Shown one piece after another: positions 22,755 through 33,080 of a stretch of 64,000 nt of DNA (positions are counted from its first letter, which is position 1; each line of letters begins with the position of its first letter). The notes below the pieces were generated by a model. The model ran no database searches. It had not been told where the DNA came from and was given only the letters and a program-made list of their open reading frames with translations. Origin of the DNA: Rosa chinensis (Eukaryota > Streptophyta > Magnoliopsida > Rosales > Rosaceae); the NCBI RefSeq assembly GCF_002994745.2, contig NC_037091.1, positions 33,854,612 through 33,918,611 of the forward strand, written 5' to 3'. Made by a program: the position numbers and the translations under genes.

Positions 22755-25070
22755 CTAGAATGCCGCCTGACACTCTGGGTTCCAGTTGATGACCTTCTTG
22801 TGAGTCGTTTTGAGGATTTTGAAAAATGGGGCACACCTATCAGTGAGTCTGGAGATGAATCGAGAAACGACAGTTAACTTGCCTTGGAGGCACTGGACGT
22901 GTACCTTATACTCAGGGTCTTTTAGGTCGAGGATGGCTTGTATTTTGTCCGGGTTAGCCTCGATGCCTCGTTCGCTGACGATATAACCCAGAAACTTGCT
23001 GGCGGTGACGCCAAAGAAACACTTTTCTGGGTTGAGGCGCATACCATAGGCCAGGAGAATGGTCACTATGATCTTGAGGTTTGCCACATGTCCGCTGGCT
23101 TTTATGCTCTTGACCAGCATGTCGTCCAAGTAGACCTCGATTATTTTTCCGAGATTTTCCGTGAACATGGCGTTCATCAGTCATTGATAAGTTGCGTCGG
23201 CGTTCTTCAGACCGAAAGGCATGACATTGTAGCAGTATAGGCCCTTGTTGGTGGTGAAAGTGGTGCACTCCTGGTCGCTGGGATTCATTTTGATCTGATT
23301 ATAGCCGGAGAAAGTGTCCATCATGCTAAGGAGCTCATGTCCGGCAGTTGCATCAACCAGTTGATCAATGCGGGGTAGCGGGAAACTATCCTTTGGGCAT
23401 GCTTTGTTGAGATTTTTGAAGTCGACACACATCCGCCACTTGCCGCTGGGCTTCTTGACCATAACCAGGTTGGAAATCCACTGGGGATAGATGACCTGGT
23501 GGATGAATCCAATGCCCTGGAGTTTGGCAACCTCCTCTCCTATTGCCCGGTATTTTTCCTCATCAAAAGCCCTCCGCTTCTGCTTGATGGGATAGAAGGA
23601 TGGTTTGATGGTCGACTTGTGTGTGATGATTTCAGGGGAGATACCTGGCATGTCCGCGTATAACCATGCAAAGACGGCAGCATTGTCACATAGGAATTGA
23701 GTGAGTTCCGCAGCTATCTCTGGGTCCAATTGGGAGCCTATGCGGACTGTCCGCTCAGGGTGCTCGTCCGAGATGCAGACAACCTTCAACGACGTCTCTG
23801 GGTTGACTGGCTCCTTCTTTATATACTTCTTCTCCACATCCTTAGGGTCCTCGAAGATATTCGGTGGCGGTGCCTGGTTTCCTACCGTCTGGATTTCATG
23901 GCGGCGCGTTGACCGCGCTATAGTCGTTGAATAACATTCTCGTGCCAATTGTTGACTTCCTCTCACACAGCCCGTGCTGTTGGGTGTGGGGAACTTCATG
24001 AGAAGCATGTATCCGGCAATGATGCACTTGAGCTTGTTGAGTGCCGGCCGTCCGATGATGGCGTTATACGAACTAGAGCAATCAACGACTACGAACTCTG
24101 TATATATCTCCGCCATACATGGACTGATGCCAATAGTCAATCGCATGTAGTCAGAACCCAGCGGTTGCGTGAATTCACCGGAGAAGCTGAGCAGTGGTTC
24201 ATGATCCTGGAGTAATTTGTTGTTCCGCTTGAGGTGGTTGTAGCAACCGCTGAAGATGACGTTGACCGCGGACCCACTATCCACCAGGATTCTCCCCACT
24301 GAAAATCTGCCAAGAATGGCGTTGACCAAGAATGGGTCGTCATGGGGTAGATGCACTCCGCGCTCCTCCTCCTCTGAGAAGGTAATAGGTTCCCAACCTG
24401 ACTTTGGGAGTTTGGCGGATCTCTCATAGCGGATGTTGCAGATTTCTCTTGGGTGATTAGCGCGTGCATAACGCTTCCTAGCCCTGTGAGACATGCTAGT
24501 GATTGGAGCACCGCCGTCGATGGTGTTGATGCGGCCCAAGGTCTCAATGTTGGCGATCACAGGTGGCGGTTGGCGCACCTTGAACTGCTCCATCTTGCAG
24601 TCACGGTACAAGGTCTCAATGGCCGTTTTTAGAGCGTTACAGCTGTTGGTATTGTGACCGCTGTCCTCGTGGTACTTACACCACTTGCCGGTGTTTCTAG
24701 GTTCCTGTTTTTGGGTACCTTCCTGGGGGTGGCGGTGGGATCTGATCCTTGCACTAATTGTATATTTCCTCATATGAGGCTGTGAGGACTGTGAACACTG
24801 CATACCGCTGAGAATATTCCGTTTGTTTGTTGCGGTTATCCCCATGGGATGGGCGGTTGCCCTTGTTGTAGTGTTGGTCCTTCTGCTGCTTGCTCTGGTA
24901 GTGGCCCTGTTGCCACTCCCTTTTTTTGTCAGTTGGCGGCGCAGCAGGGGTCTTGTTAGCGGTCTCCTGATGACTGGAGGAGGGCTGTGTTGTCTTTGTT
25001 GGTGTTGCTGGTGGCGGTGGGGTTTCTCCATATGTGATGAATTCCGCCTGGGCGTGAATGACCGCTTCAC
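22755..25070 (-). pseudogene. Gypsy Gag C-terminus, protease and reverse transcriptase
   Basis: Frame 23181-25070 (true sequence from about 24780): zinc-knuckle variant CKYHEDSGHNTNSC (C-x2-H-x4-H-x4-C, residues 131-144), protease with VDSGSAVNVIF (D264), then RT with WRMCVDFKNLNKACPKDSFP and the first catalytic Asp in MMDTFSGYNQI. TGA at 23181-23183 after MPFGLKNADATYQ interrupts RT; frame 22755-23177 continues it with YLDDMLVKS (catalytic DD at residues 18-19 of that segment). TAG at 22755-22757 is the next break. The first ~100 residues of the long frame overlap the Gag frame and are not real. Confidence 0.9.
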
Positions 25071-26248
25071 TCATGACGTGGTCATATGCCGCGTTTGGAT
25101 GATTGTAGTTAAGGTGATAGAGGAATGGCCCCTTAAGGAGTCCCTGCTTGAAGGCCGCCGATGCCATTGATTTGTCTAGATCGCGACACTGAGATGCTGC
25201 CTCCCGCCATCTTGTGACGAATGCCTTTAGTGATTCGTCTGCCCCTTGTTTGATGCTGAACAGCTGACTTGTGTTGTGATGTCCAGCGGACAATAGGATG
25301 AACCGAGAGAGGCAGGCGTGTGACAGTGCATGGAATGAGTCAATGGGTCCCGGCGGACACTCGAAGAACCAGTTCATTGCCTCACCGTCCAACGTCTCGC
25401 TGAACAAGTGGCACAGGGTGGCGTCGTCAAATCCCTTGTTGTTGGTGACCTTCTTGAAGGTGTCCATGTGGACGAAGGGGTAGGACATGCCGCTGTAGTA
25501 TGACATCTTTGGAGATTTTGCGTACGCCGGTCTGATAGCTTGCAGAATCGCGGCGGTGAAGGGCCCTGGTCTGGACGTGAAAAGCAGGCTTTGAGTTAGC
25601 GCCGGGGCGCCCGACTCCGCCCGGACTAATCTCTGCTCCAATTGTTGCATCCTTTCCAGTATTTGGCTATTGCATTGCCGGCGGAACCTGATTGGATATT
25701 CCGCTGGACCTGTCTGCGCCTTGGCGCAGGCGGATTGCCATCGGTCCTCGCCCTAGCTCCGGAGCGGTTGGTCTGCGTCATTGATTCCGCCTCCTGCTAT
25801 AACATTAGCTGGAGGATGGGAGGTGGTCCCATCCCCAATAGTTCAGGTGGGTCCAGCGGTACCTGCATCTGTATGATTGGTCCTGGTACCAATGTGCCAG
25901 TGTTGGGCCGACTACGCCTGGTGCTGCGTGATTGCTCGCTCTGCACTGGATTGGCGGTTCTTTCCAGCGTCTTTTTTAGTTCATCAAAACGTGACATCAG
26001 CGTAGCCACCTATTTTTGGGCCTCAGCCTTCTCTCTACGCTCCTCTTCACGCTCTCTGTTTGCCTTGTGAAGGTCCGCCAGTGCCAGCTCGTACATAGCG
26101 GAGAGATCCTGGCCCGGTGGGCGGCTGCTGCTTGGATTTGCCTCACCGCCGGGGTTGGCTGGGGTGTTGAAACCGCTGGGATGGGCGGTTGGGGGATGGC
26201 GGACTGGTCCGCCTGCTCTTCAGCGTTTCCCCCGCTACCGCTAGTCAT
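24754..26248 (-). pseudogene. Gypsy Gag
   Basis: N-terminal parts in two frames: 25997-26248 (Pro/Gln/Ala-rich, starting MTSGSGGNAEEQ) and 25797-26009 (MATLMSRFDELKKTLERT). The capsid (retrotrans_gag) domain is in 24754-25650: MSYYSGMSYPFVHMDTFK, LFSETLDGEAMNWFFECP, AFVTRWREAASQCRDL. A Pro/Thr and Lys/Gln-rich tail follows. A frameshift near 24780 links it to the zinc-knuckle/protease frame. At least two more breaks occur between 25650 and 26009. Confidence 0.85.
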
Positions 26249-26279
26249 GGTAGTTGTGGTGGGATGACCTTTTGTTCAA

Positions 26280-26302
26280 GGATTTCCCATAGACGGCGCC
26301 AA
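26280..26302 (-). promoter_or_regulatory. Primer-binding site of the Gypsy element
   Basis: On the minus strand directly after the 5' LTR: TTGGCGCCGTCTATGGGAAA. The TGGCGCCGTC-x-GTGGGAA pattern is common in plant Gypsy elements; I have not assigned the tRNA. Confidence 0.75.
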
Positions 26303-26811
26303 TGTTAATGCTCAAAGTCTGGCGGTAGCCAAACCTTCGTTTAACCCTGGTCCGGTGGGTGGACCGCTACTCTGTTTACTCGGTGATCTTCGCTAGCTGT
26401 CAAATGAAAGACAGGGCGTCAGAGGGAGACCGCGTTGGGCGGTCTTCACTTCTCCGATGCCTAAGTCAGTCAATGCATATAGGCAGCACAACAATAAATG
26501 AGTAGTAAATGCGTAATTAATGAGGAGAAAGGAGAGAACCTTTTATTGGTGAGGAGAAGGCTGATCTTCTCCTTGTTTTCGATGTGGGACTGATGTGCTT
26601 CAGTTCTCAGCTTCAGGAGCTTCTGGTGCTATCTTGACACGGCGCGTGGCGGCGCATAGGCGGTGATCTGGGTGTGATTCGAGGCTCAGGCGGTAGCTCG
26701 CCTGGTTGTGTGTTCGTAGGCTACTCATTTGGCAGGAATCAGTACCTCTGGCGGTGCAATAAGCGTAGCCCAATATAGCTAATTATGCATGTAAATGTAC
26801 ATGTGTGTACA
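26303..26811 (-). repeat. 5' LTR of the Gypsy element
   Basis: 509 bp, same termini as the 15159 copy, with the two additional short stretches (near 26610 and 26670) that account for the 20-bp length difference. Confidence 0.93.
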
Positions 26812-27043
26812 ATAGAGATGTGTATTAAGCAATTAGGAACGTGTATTTAAATTTTCTTGTTGGAAATTGGTAAAGAAAATTTACAGCTGGAAAGCAAGAA
26901 ACATCTCTCATCAAGTTATTCACATTTCCCGAATTACACCATAGAAAACAAAGAATTAGAAAAACAACGACAAAAGAATTGAACGAATTGAAAGGAAAAT
27001 TTTTTTTGAAGGCCAACAATAAGCCAAATCTGAAATAGAGCAG

Positions 27044-27475
27044 CTAGCTCATTGGTGTTGACGATGCTGCCTCTTTCAATTTCTCACAGTTCTCTTCCTT
27101 ATCATCTCCTTTTATCTTCTCTGATTCCTCTTCAAAACTAGTACTTTTAGTAGGGCAAACCGGAATCGGGGTGGCCAAGTAAGTAGAGTTCTCATTTCCG
27201 GCCATTATAACCAAAACCTTGTCTTTAAACACCTTCACAGAATCACTACCCGACTCCAAATCTCTGTCTGCACTGCTGTCTTCTTTATGTCTCTTCCAAA
27301 ATGAGCAAGCCAAGATCAAGAGAGCACAAACAACAAGAATAGCCATTGTAACTAGACCGCCTAAAAGGTATGGGATCGGAGAGTGCAAAGGTGAAACCGG
27401 CGGAGCCAAGTCCGGTGGTCCTTTCATCGAAGGTAGTTTTGTTGGTGAAATAGTAGCCGTTATAGTGGTTCTCAT
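27044..27475 (-). CDS. GLUTAMINE DUMPER (GDU) family protein
   Basis: Intronless 143-residue ORF. Family role: single-pass membrane proteins of plants that promote amino-acid export and act with the RING ubiquitin ligase LOG2. Seen here: a short Pro/Thr-rich N-terminus; SPIPYLLGGL leading into one membrane span (about residues 36-58, ending LILACSFWKR); a cytosolic acidic linker; and the family's signature VIMAG box at residues 89-93 in KVLVIMAGNENSTYLATP; then an acidic, Lys/Glu-rich tail. Size and domain order match the family (about 100-160 residues). Start at 27473-27475 is the first ATG in frame. A TATA-like TTTATATAG on the minus strand lies near 27660. It is surrounded by transposons on both sides but has an intact frame, so probably functional. 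Paralogue number cannot be assigned. Confidence 0.93.
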   Translation of the reverse strand: MRTTITATISPTKLPSMKGPPDLAPPVSPLHSPIPYLLGGLVTMAILVVCALLILACSFWKRHKEDSSADRDLESGSDSVKVFKDKVLVIMAGNENSTYLATPIPVCPTKSTSFEEESEKIKGDDKEENCEKLKEAASSTPMS

Positions 27476-27938
27476 TTTTGGAGATAGTGGGGATCTTGGT
27501 TTTGTTTAGAGGGAAAGCATGTGAAGAATGTGAGCTTGGGGGAAAGATAGCCATGGTACTTATACCAGGAAAAAAAAACATGTATGATCATAAAGAAACT
27601 TAAAGAAAATGTATGATCATGTGTTTAAGCCTGACATCACCGATGGCGATGAGCAATAATACTATATAAATTGGCGAATATCTCTTTTTCCTTTTGAAGG
27701 TGGGAGATGGAAAAAGCTTAATCTAGAATCTGGTCTCATTAATGGTGGTATAATGCCAACCGACCCTAACTATGAGTTGGAGCTGAGCTGTTCTAAGAGA
27801 TGAACCAGCAGGATTTGAAAATGGGCAGGGTTGGAGTTACCATATGGTGTGCGTTGAATTTACCTTCTGGACTTACCCGATTTATCACAATTAATCTCGT
27901 TCGATGTTATTGTTTTTATTGTGTAAATGTAAAAATAA

Positions 27939-28036
27939 GGAGAAATTTTAAATACACACCTCTAACTACTTAATACATACTCTTTACTCAATACACCATC
28001 CATTTAATTTCTCATTCTAATATATTACTAAATACA
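27939..28036. repeat. Dispersed repeat copy 2, left part
   Basis: Matches 11929-12020 closely; interrupted by a LINE fragment and resumed at 28505-28560, with a further matching piece at 30338-30412. Confidence 0.7.
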
Positions 28037-28504
28037 ACGAAACAAGGTAAAAGCTTTGAAGGCAGCATCCATCTGTGGTGGCTCTGAGGCCATGGCGTCA
28101 GGGTCCATTGCTGAAGGGTCTGATGGTATGCATGGGGTGCAGGATGGGTAGGGTTCAGAGCCCATTTCCCAGTCTAGGTAAGAGATGATTTCCTGGTTCA
28201 TCTAGGGTGTGATGTGTCTTGCTTGGTGATGGCGACGTACACCAGAAGGGTCTTAGGTGTCAAAGTGATTGAGGAAGTGTCTCACACTAGGTGGCGGAGG
28301 TCTTCGTAATTTTCGTAGTTTTTTATTGCTCTGGCTAGTTGTTTTCTTTTTGGAACCTTAGTTTTTTGGATTTCCTTTTGGTTTTAGTACTCTTATGAGC
28401 ATGCATTGTAATATGATGGGTGTTTGTACCCTTCATACTTGACCAAGCGAGGTTGTTGTGATTTCTATCAATAGATTAGTCTTCCGTTGCCCTCAAAAAA
28501 AAAA
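28037..28504 (+). mobile_element. 5'-truncated LINE 3' end with poly-A
   Basis: Ends in ATCAATAGATTAGTCTTCCG, a short CCCTC, then 12 A residues. It splits the dispersed repeat; imperfect flanking repeats AAATACA (28030-28036) and AAGTACA (28505-28511) look like the target duplication. No coding frame; about 470 bp of LINE tail. Confidence 0.7.
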
Positions 28505-28560
28505 AAGTACACAACCCAATGTACCTAAAATTTTCTTAATCTAAAAAATTATAATAACAA
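28505..28560. repeat. Dispersed repeat copy 2, middle part
   Basis: ACACAACCCAATGTACCTAA resumes the match to 12018-12070 immediately after the LINE poly-A. Confidence 0.65.
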
Positions 28561-28637
28561 ATTACAAATAAGTTATTGACAAAAGATGACTTAACAAATA
28601 CATCCTTTAAAGATTGAATTAAACATATAATGAGCAC

Positions 28638-28805
28638 TCCACTTGCCACATGTCATGAGTTAATTTACTTTTTTACCTTTAACTACTTCTTTTGACTTGT
28701 CCCTTCATAATGAATAAATCTTACAAATAAGGACAATCTGGTCTCCACTTGTAACATGTCATGAGTTAATTTATTTTTTTACCCTTAACTACTTCTTTTG
28801 ACTTC
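28638..28805. repeat. Direct duplication, ~108-bp spacing
   Basis: CACATGTCATGAGTTAATTT (about 28648) recurs as ACATGTCATGAGTTAATTT (about 28756); both copies continue through AACTACTTCTTTTGACTT. Confidence 0.75.
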
Positions 28806-28829
28806 TAATCCTTTATGTTATATTTTTTT

Positions 28830-28930
28830 TTAGAATAATCCCTTTATGTTACTTTTTTTTTTCCTTGAGAATAATCCGTTTATGTTACTTTTTTTTTTCT
28901 CTTGAGAATAATCCATTTATGTTACTTCAC
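28830..28930. repeat. Three tandem copies of GAATAATCC-TTTATGTTAC
   Basis: GAATAATCC followed by C, G or A and TTTATGTTACTT(T)n occurs three times at about 40-bp spacing (about 28833, 28869 and 28906), separated by T-runs. Confidence 0.75.
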
Positions 28931-28944
28931 AAGACCACACTCTC

Positions 28945-29385
28945 CTACTACTCTCATCTTATCGTCTAATCCTACTACTGCCCTCGTCCAATCCTGCTAC
29001 TGCACTCGCTGCACTCATACTCTTCAAGTTCTGCTACTGCACTTGTACTCGTGTCTAGTTCTGCTACTTATGTTCTACTACTGCACTTGTCATTACCTAA
29101 TCCTGCTACTGCACTCGTCCAATCCTGCTACTGCACTCGCTGCACTCATACTCCGTCTAGTTCTGCTACTGTCCTCGTACTCATGCTCTGCTACTGCACT
29201 CGTCATCGTCCAATCCTGCTACTGTACTTGTCCAATCTTGCTACTACAATCGTTGCACTCATACTCGTCCAGTTCTGCTACTGCACTTGCACTCGTGTCT
29301 GGTTCTGCTACTACACTCGTCATCGCCCAATCCTGCTACTGCACTCGTTGTACTCATACTCATCCAGTTCTGCCACTGCATTCTC
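28945..29385. repeat. CTGCTACTGCACTCGT minisatellite
   Basis: More than a dozen irregular copies of a CCTGCTACTGCACTCGTC-like unit (about 16-24 bp), interspersed with GCTGCACTCATACTCGTCC-like spacers. All Cys/Thr/Tyr/Leu-rich frames here are by-products of the repeat. Flanks are ordinary AT-rich DNA. Confidence 0.85.
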
Positions 29386-30337
29386 ATTTCAAGTAAACCA
29401 ACCCCATTACTCACACCAATTTCGCAAATGTTAATCGAAAACACAACAAACTAAAATCACAACAACATTAATCAGCAACTGAAATCAGCAGTCTCAAACT
29501 TCAAAGTAAGCTACACAGACATCCACGACACTAAAAAAGCGCCCGAGCTTATCCAGATTTGAATAGCAATTCAGTTAATCAAACACTAAAGCTACTCTAC
29601 CACACAAAAATCAAAAGCCAATTCATTATCATAATCAAATTGAGCCAAATCACGACGATTCCCAATTAGATCCAACACAAAATGCAACACCAAATTGAAA
29701 AAACAGTCGATGCAAGTAAGAAGCAGCAATCCAACTGTATTAGAAGTCATAATCTTCCTTATTTCGGCATTTGATTTTTCCAGAAAAATGTGAGAAAGCT
29801 ATAGCAGAGACTATGGAATTAGAAGTGGATGTGAAGCTGAGAGTAGAGACGAACCTCTAAATAAAAAAAAGGATTGAAGGATCGAAGGAGATTGGGGCCT
29901 CGGGATCGGCGAAGTTAAGAGGAGGAAGAGTAGCTGGAGGTGGAGAGAACGTGAGATCAACCACTGGCATCAGAGCTACGGGTTGGACTCGCTGACATCT
30001 GACTTGAGATCGACGATCGGCACAGGAGCTACGGTAGTCTCCTGAGTCGGACGAGGCTACATTGACGAGTCGAGGTCTTGAGTCGCCGGAGGCAGCTGAT
30101 GAGAGAAGAGAAAAGTTTGGGTCTGAACGGAGGGAGTCGAGAGAAAAAAAATCATAATATTTTGATAATGGCATTGCAGTAATTTTAATGAAAAATTGTA
30201 TTGATTCGTAATTACGGATGAAATCTCAGAGATTAGGTCTATTTCATTCTCTTTGGGCTTGGGCTTTGTGTGCTTATTTGTATAAATCTTATACAAGATG
30301 GGTTTTCTGTTTTTGTAAATTTAGTCTGTTACTTATA
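29386..30337. other. No clear gene; weak minus-strand frame
   Basis: The only frame of note is 29857-30174 on the minus strand (105 residues, Ser/Pro/Asp-rich, starting MPLSKYYDFFSLDSLRSD), with no recognised domain and codon pattern typical of 5' UTR-like GC-rich plant sequence. It may be the start of a decayed or spliced gene. Confidence 0.25.
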
Positions 30338-30412
30338 TGTAATTTCTAAAATTATAAAATATCCTATTGTTTCACTATATTAAGGCTACTTATTATGATT
30401 AGTATATGCTAG
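30338..30412. repeat. Dispersed repeat copy 2, right part
   Basis: AAATTATAAAATATCCTATT through ATATTAAGGCTACTTATTA matches 12059-12120 of copy 1; separated from the middle part by about 1.8 kb. Confidence 0.55.
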
Positions 30413-30580
30413 CAAGATTGCCCGCACTTTGCTGCGTGATTTACTATTGGCGATGAATTTTTTAGAAAACTAATTGTTTCTATACATAAGAATATCATTG
30501 ATTTTGTAATGTTATATAGTACAAACGGTTTCGTTTGGTTTGTATATTGTTCTGGTTTAAAATTTTTGGTAATTGTGGAC

Positions 30581-30823
30581 AAATTTAGGTAAACTGCACC
30601 TGCTCTCAAGTGGAAGTTGGTAATCTGTATCTGATCTCAAAGGGTACTATGAAGACAGATACAACACAATGAGGTTGAGATTCCATTAGACGTAACATAG
30701 ATTGAAGTTATGTCCTAATTGAATCTCAATCTCATTCCGGTGTAGATATCTTCATGGTACCCTTTGAGATCAAGTATGTCCTATCACCTACCTTTTGAGG
30801 TTAGGTACATTTTACCTAAATTT
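30581..30823. mobile_element. Palindromic MITE-like element (~243 bp)
   Basis: Ends are inverted: AAATTTAGGTAAACTGCACC (left) against the complement AAATTTAGGTAAAATGTACC. Inner parts pair as well: CTGATCTCAAAGGGTAC with GTACCCTTTGAGATCAAG, and GAGGTTGAGATTC with GAATCTCAATCTC. The whole unit could fold into one long hairpin. Target duplication unclear. Confidence 0.75.
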
Positions 30824-31080
30824 TTCTATTACAATAAATAAATCCAAATCAAACTCAATGCATGAAGACTTTTTAATGGATGGCTACAGCGCGTTGTTGG
30901 ACCTGCAATTAAATTAATTATTTGCATAAGTAAATACATAATAAAGTTGTATTATATTTGAATCCAAATGATTTGAGTGACAATATGTGAAATAGGTAAA
31001 TAGAATAGTATCTGTGTTGAGGACATACCTGAATATAATAGTATTTCAAAGCATAAATTTGTTGTTATTTTTGGTAAATC

Positions 31081-31830
31081 TTTTTTTTTTTTGAATAAAG
31101 GGCTGGTGCGGCTGCCCTCAAGCCTTGATTAATGAAACTGTCGAATACAAGGGGGGGACATTGAGCCTAAACCTCGGATTACAATAAGCATCTAAAGAAT
31201 GTCCTGAAATAATATCAAGAGTCTCTACCAAACAAATGTATTCAACTAGGCACCAACTAGCAAAGAGTGCTCTACTGGCTACTCTATTTGCTTTAACATA
31301 GCGGTGACATAACGGAAAGATAACTTGATATGTAACTCGATTACAACGTAGCATAATTACTAAAAGCACAGCTTTCCTACTATGTTGCCGCCGAAAGATA
31401 AATCTGACGCACTTAGCTTCACCCTGCCACTAGGTGGTAGCGACCAATTGACGAAGCAAGGAACTCGCCACCTACCCAGAGCAGACAAGGCACATAAGAT
31501 GTGCAGCTCGGGACACAGCCCACGTCGCCCTACCCTAGCTTGGGAGGGACTTATTGCCGGCATAAAGCCACATCTAACTAAGAAATAACAACAAAAGAAA
31601 ACAATAAAAATAACAATTGACCAATAATGGCCCATTGACATCTTCCAGGCCCAAATACCAACCCATTGGGCCCACTAGTCATATCCAGGCCCAAGAGACA
31701 AGGGCAGCAAGTACCACTAGCCAAATCCCAACCCACTACAGCAACCGCACCAGAACCTGCGCCGCCGCCCAACCCCCGGCATCGTGCCCCCACTACCAGC
31801 GCCTCACCATCTGCCTGTAGCAATATGAAT
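31081..31830 (-). mobile_element. LINE-like retroposon, copy B
   Basis: T-tract at 31080-31091 (poly-A on the minus strand), then GGTGCGGCTGCCCTCAAGCC and several hundred bases matching copy A (14030-14560). The 5' (right) part is GC-rich and differs from copy A. No ORF1/ORF2. The right boundary and target duplication could not be fixed. Confidence 0.65.
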
Positions 31831-32400
31831 ATATGGTGGTGGCTTATTGGAACCAGTTTGTGGAAGAAAAAAAAAATCACTGAAGAGCTATTTCTCATTA
31901 GAATTAGTCTACTGAAGGCAAGTTCTTTATGACTTATTAGTAATTATGTATCTAGATTTCAGTTTCAAATAATTTTTATCTTGGGACCTAAGAGTATAAT
32001 GTCAGTTCATAGCTCTAAAGAGATTGACCTTGGGATTCCCGGAAGGCACTTTCAAGCATTAGTTATAACCCTTGAGTTTAAGCTCAGCAACTGAACTTCA
32101 TTGTTCCTATATCAAGAAAACAAAATTAAAATGTCCACAGCACAAAACTAAACCAATCAAAGAAACTAACAAATTTTTAAACATATAGTTCTACCTCTCA
32201 CTGCAATGCTGACAGTTGAAAGCTGAAAGCAAAATCTGTTCACAAACAACACTTATAGCCAGACATAACCACAATAAACAGACGCTGCAGAAGATTGATA
32301 ATCAAATAAAGGAATTACTTTTGTGAAGTTTGGAATTACAGTGAACAAAAAGTTGGTTGTGCCCTACAAAATAAACATTAAAAATCACAACTTTGATGAA
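31831..32400. other. No gene seen
   Basis: AT-rich sequence without a long frame, inverted repeat or tandem repeat that I could support. Confidence 0.4.
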
Positions 32401-32870
32401 TAAAATCAAGGACAAAATACTGTTTACTCCCTATACTTATAGGGAGTCGACGTTTCAGTCCCTCACTTTTCAATTTCACCTAGAAAGTCCCTAAACTCTC
32501 TGATTTCACCTGTTTGGTCCTTACCGTCAAAATCTCCTTTAAGTTGTTGACGTGGCATTCCTTGCACTCTAAAATGTCTATTATACCCTCACTTATTTTT
32601 TTTCTTTTATATTTACTCTCTCTCTCTCTCTCTCTCTCTAACCTCTTCTTCTTCGTCCCCTCTCTCCTCTCACGCAATACACACATCAAAAGTCCCAAAA
32701 CAAAAAAACTAAACCAGAAAACCCAAAAAAAAAAAAAATTCTGAAGATAGGAAAGGCCCCATGAGCGATCAATAGTTCAACACCACCACCACTACCACCT
32801 ACAGAGCACGCCTCAGCTCCTCCTCCAAGCCTCGGCCTCCTTCTTCTCCAACCTCCTCACCTTCCTCTCT

Positions 32871-33059
32871 TCTCCTTTCGCACCTTCGTCGAGAACGGCA
32901 TTCACCTCTTCACCGTCTTCCTCTCCCTCCTCATCTTCTCCTTTCGCACCATCGTCAAGAACGGCATTCACCTCTTCACCGTCTTCCTCTCCCTCCTCAT
33001 CTTCTCCTTTCGCACCATCGTCAAGAACGGCATTCACCTCTTCACCGTCTTCCTCAAGT
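32871..33059. repeat. 66-bp tandem repeat, three copies
   Basis: CTTTCGCACC recurs at 32875, 32941 and 33007. Being a multiple of three it keeps all frames open: on the minus strand a 22-residue repeat (DGEEVNAVLDDGAKGEDEEG-like), on the plus strand a Ser/Pro or hydrophobic repeat depending on frame. Confidence 0.92.
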
Positions 33060-33080
33060 CCCTCCTCTCCCGCCTCGACC

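Larger units (their letters stand above)
15159..26811 (-). mobile_element. Ty3/Gypsy LTR retrotransposon, Tat-like (11.65 kb)
   Basis: Complete element on the minus strand: LTRs 26303-26811 (5') and 15159-15647 (3'), both TGTTAATGC...GTGTACA; target duplication ATAGA at 15154-15158 and 26812-26816. Order on the minus strand: LTR, primer site, gag, protease, RT, RNase H, second (archaeal-type) RNase H, integrase, then a long 3' region with an antisense gene and tandem repeats, LTR. A second RNase H and extra ORF between pol and 3' LTR are marks of the Tat group (Ogre, Retand, Grande). Frames are broken by several stops and frameshifts, so the copy is inactive. Confidence 0.93.

Noticed and set aside
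28902..29434. Cysteine/threonine/leucine-rich ORFs of 127 and 164 residues
   Set aside because: They lie wholly over the minisatellite and alternate frames show the same repeat pattern.
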